Shown piece by piece: positions 9,214 through 21,727 of a stretch of 43,969 nt of DNA; position 1 is the stretch's first letter, and every line of letters begins with the position of its first letter. Below the pieces are notes generated by a model. It was not told the origin of the DNA and searched no databases. It worked only from the letters and a program-made list of their open reading frames with translations. The position numbers and the translations under genes were made by a program. Source of the DNA: an uncultured beta proteobacterium (GTDB taxonomy: Bacteria > Pseudomonadota > Gammaproteobacteria > Burkholderiales > Burkholderiaceae_C); contig CAIYYA010000096.1 of NCBI GenBank assembly GCA_903930255.1, forward strand, positions 1 to 43,969, in the 5' to 3' direction.

Positions 9214-12042
9214 GTGTCTATTTCAACCCAAAAACTCAGTTTACGCAGCCAGATCGGGCTTGCGGCAGGGTTGGTTTTGGCTTTTACGGTGCTGCTGCAG
9301 GCCGTTTTATTGTTTTCATCAGCACGTGACGAGCTCAAACGCAGCTTGTCGCAGCAGCTCAATGTGCTGGTGCGCCAGGTTGGCAATGAACTTGACGACA
9401 AAATGCTCATGCGGGTGACCATGCTTGAGGCCATGGCGGCCAAGTTCCCGCACAGCGCCCTAAACGACATTACAGCCACTGAGCGCTTTTTTGAAAGTTC
9501 GCCCAATCTGACCCATCTGATTGACGATTTTTATTTGTTTTCAGATAAGGGCATCTTGCTGGTGGACTGGCCGGTAGCAGCTGGACGGCGTGGCCTGGAC
9601 ATGACAGACCGCGACTACATCCAGCGCGCCATGGCGCAGGACAAGGCCACCATTTCCAAGCCGATTCTCGGGCGCTCGACGAAACAGCCGATGGTGGTGA
9701 TTTCGGTGCCGATCCGAGATAAAGCTGGCAAATTGCTTGGCATTCTGGGCGGCGTCGTGAACCTAAAAAAAACACTTTTGCTCAAACCCCTGTATGACAC
9801 CAAGGTCGGGCAAAGTGGTTACTTTTATCTGGTAGGTCCGAGTCGACTGACCATCATGCACCCAGACCCCGATCGATTGCTCAAACCGATCACGCAGCCC
9901 GGCCAAAATCCAGAACTTGACCGCGCCTTGAGTGCCGGATTTGAAGGCACAGAAGAAGGCGTAAACAGCCGCGGTCTCAAAGGTCTGTTCAGCTTTACCC
10001 AGCTTGCGCACACGGGCTGGGTACTGGCAGCAGTTTTGCCATCCGACGAAGCCTTTGTAGCGGTGAACGATTTGCGCTGGCGCTCCATGCTTTTCACGAC
10101 GCTTTTGCTGATCATGGCGATTGCCGCTGTACAACTCTGGCTCAAGCGCTTTACCCATCCGCTGGAAAAACTGACCGATTTTCTAAAAACCGCCCAAACA
10201 CTGGAAACACCACCACCCTTGGTTCACAGTTGCCTGGAAACCGAACGTTTGTCCAAGGCCTTTGCGCAGTTTGTCAGCGAACAACAATCAGCCCAGCAAA
10301 AACTGGCCATTGCCACCGAAAAAGCCACCGCTGCTGCGGCTGATCTGCGCGTTGCAGCAACCGCTTTTGAGTCACAAGAGGGTATTTTTATCACCGATGC
10401 TGACATGATCATCCTGCGTGTCAACAAAGCTTTTGTTGACATCACCGGATATTCAGCTGCAGAAGCCATTGGCCAGACACCCTCGCTGCTGAAATCAGAC
10501 CGGCATGACGCCAAGTTTTACCGAGACCTGTACGATTGCGTACTCAACCAAGGCGCTTGGCAAGGCGAAATTTGGAACCGTCGCAAAAACGGCGGCATCT
10601 ATCCTGAATGGCTCACCATCACAGCGGTGAAAGACGAACAGGGAGTGCTCACACATTACGTGGCAACCCTGATCGATATCAGCGAGCGAAAGGCCGCCGA
10701 AGAGCAAATTCAACAATTGGCCTTCTATGACCCACTGACCCGCTTGCCCAATCGCCGTTTGTTGCTGGATCGGCTGCACCAAGCTCTTGCATCCTGTGCA
10801 CGCAACGATCGCACTGGCGCCTTGCTGTTTATCGATATGGATAACTTCAAAATGCTCAACGACACGCTGGGACACGACAAGGGCGACCAACTGTTGCAAC
10901 AAGTGGCGCAGCGCCTGATTACGTGTGTTCGCCAAGGTGACAGCATTGCACGACTGGGTAGTGACGAATTTGTTATCGTGCTGGAAGATCTGGATAAAAA
11001 CTCAACCGACGCCGCCTCGCAAGCCCTGCTGGTTGGAGAAAAAATTCTCGCCGCTCTGAATCTGCCTTTTACACTGACCGAAAACATCTACCACAGCACA
11101 TCGAGCATCGGCATTACCTTGTTTTCAGAACAGTTGCGCACTGCCGATGAATTGATGCAGCACGCAGACCTTGCTGTGCACGAAGCGAAAAAGGCCGGGC
11201 GCAATACATTGCGCTTTTTCGATCCACAAATGCAAGCCGCCATCTCTTCGCGGGCACTGCTTGAGAAAGACTTCCGCGAAGGTTTACTGCAGCAGCAATT
11301 TCTCTTGCTATACCAGCCACAAGTCGATAGCTCAGGTTTTATAACCGGGGCTGAAGCACTGGTGCGCTGGCTGCATCCACAGCGCGGTATGGTTTCGCCA
11401 GCCACCTTTATTCCACTCACAGAGGAAACAGGCCTGATCTTGCCCTTGGGTCTGTGGGTTCTGGAAACCGCCTGCCAGCAGTTGACACACTGGTCGAGGC
11501 AACCCGAAACAGCACACCTGACGATTGCGGTGAATGTCAGTGCGGTGCAGTTTCGCCATAGCAGCTTTGTCGATCAGGTACAAACCGTGCTGGAACGCTC
11601 AGGCGTAGATCCCACCAAGCTAAAACTCGAGCTGACAGAGAGCATGCTGGTCAACGATGTAGAAGAGATCATCGAAAAAATGACCTCCCTCAAAAAACTT
11701 GGCATCTGCTTTTCTCTGGACGATTTTGGCACCGGTTACTCGTCGCTGACCTATCTAAAACGACTGCCACTTGATCAACTCAAAATTGACCAGTCTTTTG
11801 TCCGCGATTTGTTGACCGACCCCAACGATGTCGCGATTGCCCGAACGGTGGTGGCATTGGCACAAAGCATGGGCTTGTCAGTCATCGCTGAAGGTGTCGA
11901 AACAGAAGAACAGCGCCAGTGTTTGCAGCAGCAGGGCTGCCTCGCCTACCAGGGTTATCTGTTTGGTCGCCCGATGCACTTGAACGAGTTGGAGCAGCGA
12001 CTGACTTCGCTCCAGTTGAATCAAACCCAGCTGGAGAAATAG
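9214..12042 (+). CDS. Membrane Cache-PAS-GGDEF-EAL cyclic-di-GMP protein
   Basis: 942 residues from a GTG one base after the trpS stop. The frame is open further upstream inside trpS, but the GTG puts the first membrane segment near the N-terminus. Order: membrane segment about 15-35, periplasmic double-Cache sensor about 40-285, second membrane segment about 292-310, PAS about 380-490, GGDEF about 505-665, EAL about 685-935. The cyclase motif reads GSDEF (582-586) instead of GGDEF, while the inhibitory-site motif RQGD is kept at 573-576. The EAL domain has EALVRW (E714), NVSAVQF, ELTES and DDFGTG, all intact. It is therefore probably a c-di-GMP phosphodiesterase with a weak or regulatory GGDEF domain. 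The signal sensed is unknown. Confidence 0.92.
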   Translation: MSISTQKLSLRSQIGLAAGLVLAFTVLLQAVLLFSSARDELKRSLSQQLNVLVRQVGNELDDKMLMRVTMLEAMAAKFPHSALNDITATERFFESSPNLTHLIDDFYLFSDKGILLVDWPVAAGRRGLDMTDRDYIQRAMAQDKATISKPILGRSTKQPMVVISVPIRDKAGKLLGILGGVVNLKKTLLLKPLYDTKVGQSGYFYLVGPSRLTIMHPDPDRLLKPITQPGQNPELDRALSAGFEGTEEGVNSRGLKGLFSFTQLAHTGWVLAAVLPSDEAFVAVNDLRWRSMLFTTLLLIMAIAAVQLWLKRFTHPLEKLTDFLKTAQTLETPPPLVHSCLETERLSKAFAQFVSEQQSAQQKLAIATEKATAAAADLRVAATAFESQEGIFITDADMIILRVNKAFVDITGYSAAEAIGQTPSLLKSDRHDAKFYRDLYDCVLNQGAWQGEIWNRRKNGGIYPEWLTITAVKDEQGVLTHYVATLIDISERKAAEEQIQQLAFYDPLTRLPNRRLLLDRLHQALASCARNDRTGALLFIDMDNFKMLNDTLGHDKGDQLLQQVAQRLITCVRQGDSIARLGSDEFVIVLEDLDKNSTDAASQALLVGEKILAALNLPFTLTENIYHSTSSIGITLFSEQLRTADELMQHADLAVHEAKKAGRNTLRFFDPQMQAAISSRALLEKDFREGLLQQQFLLLYQPQVDSSGFITGAEALVRWLHPQRGMVSPATFIPLTEETGLILPLGLWVLETACQQLTHWSRQPETAHLTIAVNVSAVQFRHSSFVDQVQTVLERSGVDPTKLKLELTESMLVNDVEEIIEKMTSLKKLGICFSLDDFGTGYSSLTYLKRLPLDQLKIDQSFVRDLLTDPNDVAIARTVVALAQSMGLSVIAEGVETEEQRQCLQQQGCLAYQGYLFGRPMHLNELEQRLTSLQLNQTQLEK

Positions 12043-12143
12043 CTGGCTCGCCACAGCACAATCACGCCCACCTTCGCGGCGCCAATGCCCAAACGCACAG
12101 ATTGATAGAGCTTGCACAGCAACAAGCGTTACACACGTGCAAA

Positions 12144-12178
12144 GAATGCGGCCGAAACCTCAGGTGACTGCCGCATTC
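12144..12178. terminator. Hairpin between convergent genes, possible bidirectional terminator
   Basis: GAATGCGGC (12144-12152) and GCCGCATTC (12170-12178) are perfect inverted arms with a 17-base loop, in the 149 bp between the convergent GGDEF-EAL gene and cbbA. No T-run follows on either strand, so intrinsic termination is uncertain. Confidence 0.4.
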
Positions 12179-12191
12179 AAGCAGTGCGCGC

Positions 12192-13229
12192 TCAAGCGTA
12201 GCGCGCAGCCATCACATCGAGGTGAATCGGCTTGATCTTGCTGCCCATGCCAGCGCAACCAAAGGCTTCAAAGCGCAGCTTGCAGATGCCGGCAGCGGCT
12301 TTGCGTGCGGCGATGAGGCTCTTGCGCGGGTCGAACTCGCTGGGGTTTTGCGCAAAGCTTTGGCGCATGGCACCCGTCATGGCCAAGCGGATGTCGGTGT
12401 CGATGTTGACCTTGCGCACGCCGCTTTTGATGCCGCGCTGGATTTCTTCCACTGGCACGCCATAGGTTTCTTTCAGGTCGCCACCAAACTGGCGGATGAT
12501 GGTCAACCACTCTTGCGGCACGCTGCTGGAGCCGTGCATGACCAAGTGGGTGTTGGGGATTTGTGCGTGGATTTGGGCAATGCGGTCAATCGCCAGAATG
12601 TCTCCGGTGGGCTTCCTGGTGAATTTGTAGGCGCCGTGGCTGGTGCCGATGGCGATGGCCAAGGCGTCACAACCGGTTTTTTCGACGAAGTCTTTGGCCT
12701 GCACCGGGTCGGTCAGCATTTGGTCGTGGCTGAGCTTGCCTTCGGCACCAATGCCGTCTTCTTCCCCCGCGTCGCCTGTTTCCAGACTACCCAGGCAGCC
12801 GAGTTCGCCTTCGACCGAGACGCCGATAGCGTGCGACATTTCGCAAACTCGGCGCGTGATATCGACGTTGTATTCGTAGCTGGACGGGGTTTTGCCGTCA
12901 GCCATGAGTGAGCCGTCCATCATCACGCTGGTAAAGCCAGAGCGGATCGATTGCTGGCACACGGCGGCCGAAGTGCCGTGGTCTTGGTGCATCACAACCG
13001 GGAGGTCGGGATAGGACTCAACAGCTGCCAGCACCATGTGACGCAAGTAGGCTTCGCCCGCATATTTGCGAGCGCCCGCGCTAGCTTGCAAAATCACCGG
13101 GCTGTCGGTGGCGGCAGCGGCCTCCATGATGGCCTGGATTTGCTCGAGGTTGTTGACGTTGAAAGCGGGCACGCCATAGCCGTTTTCAGCGGCGTGGTCG
13201 AGCATTTGACGCAAAGAAATAAAAGCCAT
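12192..13229 (-). CDS. cbbA: Fructose-bisphosphate aldolase class II, Calvin-cycle type
   Basis: 345 residues from the ATG at 13229, which has AGGAGA upstream; the frame extends to 13298 without support. It condenses glyceraldehyde-3-phosphate with DHAP, and DHAP with erythrose-4-phosphate, in the CBB cycle. Class II features include HQDHG (81-85), with the catalytic Asp83 and zinc ligand His84. The glycine-rich GTSHGAYKF and VMHGSSSV segments also match the family. It is the last gene of the cbbYEFPTZGKA operon, the same terminal position as in Cupriavidus. Confidence 0.96.
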   Translation of the reverse strand: MAFISLRQMLDHAAENGYGVPAFNVNNLEQIQAIMEAAAATDSPVILQASAGARKYAGEAYLRHMVLAAVESYPDLPVVMHQDHGTSAAVCQQSIRSGFTSVMMDGSLMADGKTPSSYEYNVDITRRVCEMSHAIGVSVEGELGCLGSLETGDAGEEDGIGAEGKLSHDQMLTDPVQAKDFVEKTGCDALAIAIGTSHGAYKFTRKPTGDILAIDRIAQIHAQIPNTHLVMHGSSSVPQEWLTIIRQFGGDLKETYGVPVEEIQRGIKSGVRKVNIDTDIRLAMTGAMRQSFAQNPSEFDPRKSLIAARKAAAGICKLRFEAFGCAGMGSKIKPIHLDVMAARYA

Positions 13230-13255
13230 GAATGTCTCCTTTTTATAAAATAAAA

Positions 13256-13312
13256 GATGCCTGCAGCGCTTGCCTGATAAGTATGAGTAGCTACACAAAA
13301 AATAGCAAATTG
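13256..13312 (-). repeat. Interspersed intergenic element, copy 1
   Basis: The segment gives GCCTGCAGCGCTTGCCTGA, then TAAGTATGAGTAGCTAC and a TAGCAAATT end. It is one of five related elements in this window (others near 15873, 19734, 26259 and 30966) sharing a GCGCTTGTCTGA-like core and a TAGCTAT-like end. Such elements are common between genes in Comamonadaceae as far as I recall. Function is unknown. Confidence 0.5.
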
Positions 13313-13319
13313 AAGTTCT

Positions 13320-13423
13320 CGGGTTACGCGCATTAGGCTAACCCGACCTACCGAAGTCAACTATTTAATTTGACCGGTTGTGGGTGCGATCGGGTCGGGT
13401 TAACGCGTGGCGCGTAACCCGAC
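13320..13423. repeat. Tandem palindromic elements between cbbK and cbbA
   Basis: Two hairpins occur in a row: CGGGTTA...TAACCCG (13320-13326 with 13339-13345) and GTCGGGTTA...TAACCCGAC (13394-13402 with 13415-13423). Both loops contain GCGCG-type sequence, and the two units are also inverted relative to each other. The pattern resembles dispersed REP-type palindromes. They lie in the leader between cbbK and cbbA and could affect mRNA ends or relative expression; that is inference. Confidence 0.6.
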
Positions 13424-13434
13424 AAATTTCCAAA

Positions 13435-14628
13435 TTAAGCTTCAGCGCGCTTTTGCAAAATCTCAAAGGCGGGCAGGGTTTTGCCTTCCAACACCTCAAG
13501 GAACGCACCACCGCCGGTCGAGATGTAGCCCACATCTTTCTCAATGCCATATTTGGCAATGGCAGCCAGCGTGTCGCCGCCACCGGCAATCGAGAAAGCG
13601 CTTGAGGCGGCAATGGCTTGCGCAATCACCTTGGTGCCATTCTCAAACGCAGCAAACTCAAACACGCCGACCGGGCCGTTCCAGACAATCGTGCCAGCCG
13701 CTTTGAGCTGTTCGGCCAATTTGGCTGCCGTGACCGGGCCAATGTCCAAAATCAGATCATCATCAGCCACATCGGTGGCGGCTTTGACGGTGGCCACGGC
13801 ATCGGCCGCAAAAGTTTTGGCGGTGACGACATCGGTCGGAATCGGCACATCAGCACCGCGTGCCTTCATGGCGGCAATCACGGCTTTGGCATCGTCGAGC
13901 AAACCGGGCTCAGCCAGGCTTTTGCCGATCTTCAGGCCAGCGGCGAGCATGAAGGTGTTGGCAATGCCGCCGCCGACGATCAGGTTGTCGACGTTTTTCG
14001 ACAGGGCTTGCAAAATGGTCAGTTTGCTTGACACTTTGCTGCCCGCCACGATGGCCACCAAGGGGCGCTTCGGGTTGGCCAGGGCCAGGTTGATGGCATC
14101 AATTTCAGCCGCCAGCAAGGGGCCAGCACAGGCAATGGGGGCAAACTGGGCGATGCCGTAGGTGGTGCCTTCGGCGCGGTGTGCGGTGCCAAAGGCATCA
14201 TGCACAAACACGTCGCACAGGGCGGCCAGTTTCTTGGCCAGCTCTTCTTTGTTTTTCTTTTCGCCCACATTGACGCGGCAGTTCTCCAGCATGACCAATT
14301 GACCCGGCTGCACCTCAACACCGTCAACCCAATTGGCCACCAGCGGTACCTCACGACCGAGCAACTCGCCCAGGCGTTTGGCCACCGGAGCCAAAGAATC
14401 TTCGGGTTTGAAAGCACCTTCGGTCGGGCGACCCAAATGGCTCGTGACCATCACGGCGGCACCGGCAGCCAGCGCCATCTGGATGCACGGCACGCTGGCG
14501 CGGATGCGCGTGTCTTCGGTGATATTGCCCTCTTTGTCTTGCGGCACATTCAGGTCAGCGCGAATAAAAACCCGCTTGCCAGCAGCAGCGCCACTGGCAA
14601 TCACATCAGCAAAACGTTTGACTTGCAT
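13435..14628 (-). CDS. cbbK: Phosphoglycerate kinase
   Basis: 397 residues, the standard bacterial length. In the CBB cycle it phosphorylates 3-phosphoglycerate with ATP. The N-terminal substrate region [10 protein letters not shown] is at about 20-29, with SHLGRP at about 63-68. The C-terminal nucleotide region contains AGGGDTLAA. The start is supported by AAGGAG nine bases upstream. It could equally be called pgk; the cbb name follows its operon position between cbbG and cbbA. Confidence 0.97.
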   Translation of the reverse strand: MQVKRFADVIASGAAAGKRVFIRADLNVPQDKEGNITEDTRIRASVPCIQMALAAGAAVMVTSHLGRPTEGAFKPEDSLAPVAKRLGELLGREVPLVANWVDGVEVQPGQLVMLENCRVNVGEKKNKEELAKKLAALCDVFVHDAFGTAHRAEGTTYGIAQFAPIACAGPLLAAEIDAINLALANPKRPLVAIVAGSKVSSKLTILQALSKNVDNLIVGGGIANTFMLAAGLKIGKSLAEPGLLDDAKAVIAAMKARGADVPIPTDVVTAKTFAADAVATVKAATDVADDDLILDIGPVTAAKLAEQLKAAGTIVWNGPVGVFEFAAFENGTKVIAQAIAASSAFSIAGGGDTLAAIAKYGIEKDVGYISTGGGAFLEVLEGKTLPAFEILQKRAEA

Positions 14629-14645
14629 TAAAAAACTCCTTTTTT

Positions 14646-14828
14646 ATAGTTTTTAGTTTTTAGTTTGTAGTCCAACTATTGATCCGGCCCGATGATGTAT
14701 TAAGTTCCGTTCGGGTTGAGCCTGTCGAAACCCTTCGACAAGCTCAGGGCGAGCGGTTCAAAGTTCATCGGGCCGTAGCAATAATAACTACCAACTAACG
14801 ACTAATAACTAATGACTAATGACTAACT
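14646..14828. repeat. Inverted heptamer array (TTAGTNN) at the cbbG-cbbK junction, split by a palindrome
   Basis: The left part (14646-14673) has units of the TTAGTTT type. The right part (14787-14828) has six units on the other strand: ACTACCA, ACTAACG, ACTAATA, ACTAATG, ACTAATG, ACTAACT. Together they form a long imperfect inverted repeat, with a 91-bp palindromic element sitting between the arms. It almost fills the 205 bp between the two genes. Confidence 0.75.
14685..14775. mobile_element. Small palindromic element (MITE/REP-like) nested in the heptamer array
   Basis: It is bounded by perfect 11-bp inverted repeats, CGGCCCGATGA (14685-14695) and TCATCGGGCCG (14765-14775). Inside is a second hairpin, TGAGCCTGTCGAA (14717-14729) and TTCGACAAGCTCA (14734-14746), with one mismatch. 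The inner GAGCCTGTCGAA...TTCGACAAGCTCAGGGCGA sequence resembles a palindromic repeat widespread between bacterial genes. It has no coding capacity, and no clear target duplication was identified. Confidence 0.55.
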
Positions 14829-14833
14829 AAAAA

Positions 14834-15850
<1,017 letters not shown>

Positions 15851-15872
15851 CTAAATAATAAATAACAAATCA

Positions 15873-15916
15873 GCTTCTGGGGCTTGTCTGACATACGTAG
15901 ATAGCTCCTAATTTAA
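15873..15916 (-). repeat. Interspersed intergenic element, copy 2
   Basis: CTTCTGGGGCTTGTCTGACATACG is followed by TAGATAGCTC. It is related to the copies at 13256, 19734, 26259 and 30966, and it overlaps the stop codon of cbbZ (TAG at 15908-15910), so it may supply the gene's end. Confidence 0.45.
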
Positions 15917-16576
15917 TAGTTCTGAAAAATCTGCAATCACCCGGTCAGGCGCGCAGTCGGCAATGGGTTGACCCATGTTGTAACCGTAAGGCAGCAACCA
16001 CACCGGCACCCCAGCATTGCGCGCCGTTGCCGCATCGATGCTGGAGTCGCCGACAAACAGGGCACGCTCTGCAGCCACGCCAAACTGCGCCAGGCACTGC
16101 GCCACACCCGCCGGGTTGGGTTTTTTGGTCGGCAGGGTGTCGCCGCTCACCACGGCATCAAACAAAGGCCCAAGCTTGTGCACGTCCAGCACCACCTGGG
16201 TGTAGCGGCCTTCTTTGTTGGTCACCACGGCCAGCTTGACCCCCTGCGCGCGCAAAGCCGTCAAAGCCTCACGCACTTGAGGGTAAAGGTGGCTGCGGCT
16301 GCCGCACCGAACTTTATAAAAGCTGTCATACACCGGCATGATCTGGCCCAGCAGTTGGCTGCTGCGCACCGCGTCGATGCTGCTGTGGGTGACTTGCGCG
16401 AGCGCTTGCACCATCAGCTCGCGCGTGCCGTGCCCGATCCAGTCGTTCACCTGCTGCTGCGTCACCTCGGGCAACCCAAATCGGCGCATCGTGTCATTCA
16501 CTGCGTCCATGATCTCAGGAGCGGTTTCAACCAGTGTGCCATCTAGGTCAAAAAGAACCAAGTCAAAAGTGCGCAT
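15908..16576 (-). CDS. cbbZ: Phosphoglycolate phosphatase
   Basis: 222 residues from the ATG at 16576, which has an AGGAAT ribosome-binding site; the frame extends upstream into cbbT without support. It is a HAD-superfamily enzyme removing phosphate from 2-phosphoglycolate, the product of RuBisCO oxygenation. Motif I is DLDGT, with D10 and D12. Motif II VVTNKEG is near residue 110, and motif III/IV VGDSSIDAATARNAG is near residues 172-186. Position between cbbT and cbbG is as in Cupriavidus. It could be named gph. Confidence 0.94.
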   Translation of the reverse strand: MRTFDLVLFDLDGTLVETAPEIMDAVNDTMRRFGLPEVTQQQVNDWIGHGTRELMVQALAQVTHSSIDAVRSSQLLGQIMPVYDSFYKVRCGSRSHLYPQVREALTALRAQGVKLAVVTNKEGRYTQVVLDVHKLGPLFDAVVSGDTLPTKKPNPAGVAQCLAQFGVAAERALFVGDSSIDAATARNAGVPVWLLPYGYNMGQPIADCAPDRVIADFSELLN

Positions 16577-16610
16577 GCAACCTATTCCTGTTGGTGATGG
16601 GAGCAACAGC

Positions 16611-18680
<2,070 letters not shown>

Positions 18681-18686
18681 GGTGAG

Positions 18687-18815
18687 TTATTAGTCGTTAG
18701 TTGGTAGTCGTTAGTTGGTAGTCGTTAGTTGCTAGTCATTTGTTGGTAGTCGTTAATTGGTAATTAATTCCATCTGTTTTCTACTTACTAACAACTAAAA
18801 ACTATCAACTCAAAA
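18687..18815. repeat. Inverted heptamer array (TTAGTNG) at the cbbP-cbbT junction
   Basis: From 18687 to about 18762 a 7-base period is visible with units TTAGTCG, TTAGTTG, GTAGTCG and CTAGTCA. From 18786 to 18815 the opposite-strand form appears (ACTAACA, ACTAAAA, ACTATCA, ACT). The array fills the intergenic space and comes within ten bases of the cbbT start, so it would be transcribed as its 5' leader and could fold back. Confidence 0.75.
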
Positions 18816-18816
18816 C

Positions 18817-19692
18817 TTACGAGGCTTTTTTCTGCCGCTCCATCATGCGCCAGACAAAAGGCGTGAAGATGAGTTGCATGGCCAGTTCCATTTTGCCACC
18901 AGGTACAACGATGGTGTTGGCTCGGCTCATAAAACTGTCGTCAATCATGCTGCGCAGATACTGAAAGTCGATGCCTTTAGGGTTGTTGAAGCGAATCACC
19001 ACCATGCTCTCGTCGGCGCTGGGAATATCGCGTGCAATGAACGGGTTGCTGGTGTCAACCATCGGCACGCGCTGAAAGTTCACATGCGTGTGCATGAACT
19101 GTGGGCAGATGTAGTTCACATAGTCAGGCATGCGGCGCAGGATAGTGTCGGTGACTGCCTCGGTGCTGTAGCCGCGTTGCTTTTTGTCACGGTAAAGTTT
19201 TTGTATCCACTCGAGGTTGATCACCGGCACCACACCAATCAGCAAATCTGGGTGCTGGGCGATGTTGATCTCGGGTGTCACCACGGCTCCGTGCAGCCCT
19301 TCGTAAAACAGCAGATCAGTGTTGGCGGGCACGTCTTCCCAAGGGGTGAAGGTGCCAGGGTCTTGCTTGTAGGGTGCGGCTTCTTCTGGATCGTGCAAAT
19401 ATTTGCGGCGCTTGCCAACACCGGTGGCGGCGTAGTCGCGAAACAGGGCTTCAAGCTCAGGAAACAAATTGGTGGTGGGGCCAAAGTGGCTGAAGTTTTT
19501 ATTGCCACCGGCTTCCGCTTCGGCTGCCTTGAGCTTCATTTCTTTGCGGTCATAGCGGTGAAAGCTGTCGCCCTCGATCACCGCTGCCTTGATTTTTTCG
19601 CGACGAAAAATGTTCTCAAAGGTACGGGTCACCGAGGTGGTGCCGGCACCGCTGGAGCCAGTGATGGCGATGATGGGGTGGCGTGATGACAT
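18817..19692 (-). CDS. cbbP: Phosphoribulokinase
   Basis: 291 residues, the length of proteobacterial PRK. It phosphorylates ribulose-5-phosphate to the RuBisCO substrate and is a diagnostic CBB-cycle enzyme. The P-loop GSSGAGTTS is at 12-20. VIEGDSFHRYDR at about 39-50 carries the catalytic Asp region of the family. The start has GAGGAGA upstream. It lies between cbbF and cbbT. Confidence 0.98.
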   Translation of the reverse strand: MSSRHPIIAITGSSGAGTTSVTRTFENIFRREKIKAAVIEGDSFHRYDRKEMKLKAAEAEAGGNKNFSHFGPTTNLFPELEALFRDYAATGVGKRRKYLHDPEEAAPYKQDPGTFTPWEDVPANTDLLFYEGLHGAVVTPEINIAQHPDLLIGVVPVINLEWIQKLYRDKKQRGYSTEAVTDTILRRMPDYVNYICPQFMHTHVNFQRVPMVDTSNPFIARDIPSADESMVVIRFNNPKGIDFQYLRSMIDDSFMSRANTIVVPGGKMELAMQLIFTPFVWRMMERQKKAS

Positions 19693-19733
19693 AGTAAAGT
19701 CTCCTCAAAGTTTAAAAATTTATATGAAAAATA

Positions 19734-19777
19734 TGGCTCTAGCGCATGTCTGACATGCGCGAGTAGCTATCAAAATT
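19734..19777 (-). repeat. Interspersed intergenic element, copy 3
   Basis: TGGCTCTAGCGCATGTCTGA is followed by CATGCGCGAGTAGCTATC. The clearest copy of the family, it contains the palindrome GCGCATGTCTGACATGCGC. It touches the cbbF stop codon (TAA, 19776-19778). Confidence 0.55.
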
Positions 19778-20879
19778 AATCACGAAACAGACTGCGTTCG
19801 GCAAACAACGGATTGCTCAGCTCAACTTCAACGGGCTCACGGTGATAGCGCTCAATGCGCTCCACTTCGTTTTTCGAGCCAAACACAAAACCAATGCGCT
19901 GGTGCAGACTGGTCGGTTGCACTGTCATCATAGGCAACTCACCGGTTGAAGCACGGCCACCGGCCTGCTCCATGATCATGCCGACTGGGTTGGCTTCGTA
20001 GAGCAGACGCAGACGACCTGCCTTGGACGAATCCTTGGTGTCACGTGGGTACATAAAAACACCGCCGCGCATCAAGATGCGGTGCGCTTCAGCCACCATG
20101 GAGGCAATCCAGCGCATGTTGAAGTCTTTGCCACGAGCACCGGTTTTGCCAGCCAGGCATTCATCGACATAGCGTTTCACAGGGGCTTCCCAGAAGCGGG
20201 CGTTAGAGGCGTTGATGGCAAATTCCTGGGTGTCTGCAGGGATGCGCATTTTGGGGTGTGTCAGCATGAACTCGCCCAGATTGGGGTCGAGCGTGAAGCC
20301 ATTCACACCATCACCCACCGTTAGCACCAGCATGGTGGTAGGGCCATACAAGGCGTAACCAGCCGCTATTTGTTTGGTGCCTGGCTGGAAGAAGTCAGCG
20401 TCCACCACATCGCGCCCCGTGTCGATCACCTCTTGTGGCGCACGCAGAATGCTAAAGATGCTGCCCACCGACACGTTCACGTCAATGTTGCTCGAGCCAT
20501 CCAGCGGGTCAAACACAATGAGGTAATTGCCGCGCGGGTATTGCGCCGGAATTTGATAAGGCGCGTCCATTTCTTCAGACGCCATACCGGCCAGGTTGCC
20601 CGACCACTCGGTGCGCTGCATGAAGACGTCGTTGGACAACACGTCGAGCTTTTTCTGGGTTTCGCCCTGCACGTTGACCGAGCCACCCTCGTCTGCTGCA
20701 TGGTTGCCCATGACACCGGCCAACTCGCCGTATGCAACCGCTTTGGCAATGCCTTTGCAAGCCAGCGCCACATCCAAAATCAGCGCATTGAAATCACCAC
20801 TGGCGCTGGGGAAGCGACGGCGTTCCTCGATGAGAAACTGCGTCAGCGTGGAGCGGTTGGAACGAAGGGTCATGGACAT
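19776..20879 (-). CDS. cbbF: Fructose-1,6-bisphosphatase class I
   Basis: 367 residues. It hydrolyses fructose-1,6-bisphosphate, and possibly sedoheptulose-1,7-bisphosphate, in the CBB cycle. The metal and substrate motif [10 protein letters not shown] is at 124-133, with the acidic SEEMD at 101-105. The substrate-binding end includes [10 protein letters not shown]. The start has AGGAGA upstream; a second in-frame ATG two codons on is possible. Sedoheptulose bisphosphate use is inferred from the operon having no other SBPase. Confidence 0.97.
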   Translation of the reverse strand: MSMTLRSNRSTLTQFLIEERRRFPSASGDFNALILDVALACKGIAKAVAYGELAGVMGNHAADEGGSVNVQGETQKKLDVLSNDVFMQRTEWSGNLAGMASEEMDAPYQIPAQYPRGNYLIVFDPLDGSSNIDVNVSVGSIFSILRAPQEVIDTGRDVVDADFFQPGTKQIAAGYALYGPTTMLVLTVGDGVNGFTLDPNLGEFMLTHPKMRIPADTQEFAINASNARFWEAPVKRYVDECLAGKTGARGKDFNMRWIASMVAEAHRILMRGGVFMYPRDTKDSSKAGRLRLLYEANPVGMIMEQAGGRASTGELPMMTVQPTSLHQRIGFVFGSKNEVERIERYHREPVEVELSNPLFAERSLFRD

Positions 20880-20898
20880 GGGGGAGTCTCCTGGTTAT

Positions 20899-20976
20899 TT
20901 AAGTTGTAAGTCATTAGTTTTTAGTCATTAGTTTTTAGTTGGTATTAACTACCGACTAATAACTACCAACTAAACA
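20899..20976. repeat. Inverted heptamer array at the cbbE-cbbF junction
   Basis: TTAGTTTTTAGTCATTAGTT-type units on the left face ACTAATAACTACCAACTAA-type units on the right. The inner arms TTAGTTGGTA (20935-20944) and TACCAACTAA (20964-20973) are perfectly complementary. It fills most of the 98 bp between the two genes. Confidence 0.75.
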
Positions 20977-20977
20977 C

Positions 20978-21676
20978 TCAGCCTGGGTGAGCTGCGCTGC
21001 GCAAGGCTTGCATCACCGTGCGGTAGCCGCCATCGGCATCGGGCGCGCTGAACACGGCACTGCCAGCCACGCAGGTGTCGGCACCGGCGGCCACAATTTC
21101 GGCGATGTTGTCGGTTTTGACACCGCCATCGACTTCGAGCCAGATCGGTTGGCCACCGGCGGCCACGTGGGCATCAATCTTGGCGCGCACCAGGCGCAGT
21201 TTGGCCAAGGTGCTGGGAATGAATTTCTGACCGCCAAAACCGGGGTTGACGCTCATCAGCAAAATCATGTCGAGCTTGTCCATCACGTGATCGAGCATGG
21301 CGATTGGTGTGGCCGGGTTGAGCACCAGACCGGCCTTGCAGCCCAGCTCACGGATCATCGACAGGGTGCGGTCCACGTGTTTGGAGGCTTCGGGGTGAAA
21401 GGTGATGATGTTGGCACCGGCCTTGGCAAACAGCGGAATGATCGAATCCACCGGTTCCACCATCAGATGCACGTCAATCGGAATACTCACATGCGGGCGA
21501 ATCGCTTCGCACACCAACGGGCCAATGGTCAGGTTGGGCACATAGTGGTTGTCCATCACGTCAAAGTGCACCAGGTCGCAACCCGCTGCCTCAATCGCTC
21601 GCACCTCTTCGCCCAAACGGGCAAAATCGGCCGACAAAATGCTCGGAGCCAAACGCAACACAGGGGAGGTACTCAT
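20978..21676 (-). CDS. cbbE: Ribulose-phosphate 3-epimerase
   Basis: 232 residues, the normal Rpe length. It interconverts xylulose-5-phosphate and ribulose-5-phosphate. The TIM-barrel motifs are present: [13 protein letters not shown] at 9-21, [12 protein letters not shown] at about 37-48 with the metal-binding Asp, [12 protein letters not shown] at about 147-158, and VDGGVK near residue 184. The gene lies between cbbY and cbbF as in Cupriavidus. Confidence 0.97.
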   Translation of the reverse strand: MSTSPVLRLAPSILSADFARLGEEVRAIEAAGCDLVHFDVMDNHYVPNLTIGPLVCEAIRPHVSIPIDVHLMVEPVDSIIPLFAKAGANIITFHPEASKHVDRTLSMIRELGCKAGLVLNPATPIAMLDHVMDKLDMILLMSVNPGFGGQKFIPSTLAKLRLVRAKIDAHVAAGGQPIWLEVDGGVKTDNIAEIVAAGADTCVAGSAVFSAPDADGGYRTVMQALRSAAHPG

Positions 21677-21727
21677 GGGCTTGCTTTCTTGAAGTTGAAA
21701 ATTTATTGAGCTTAATGTAAAGACTGG

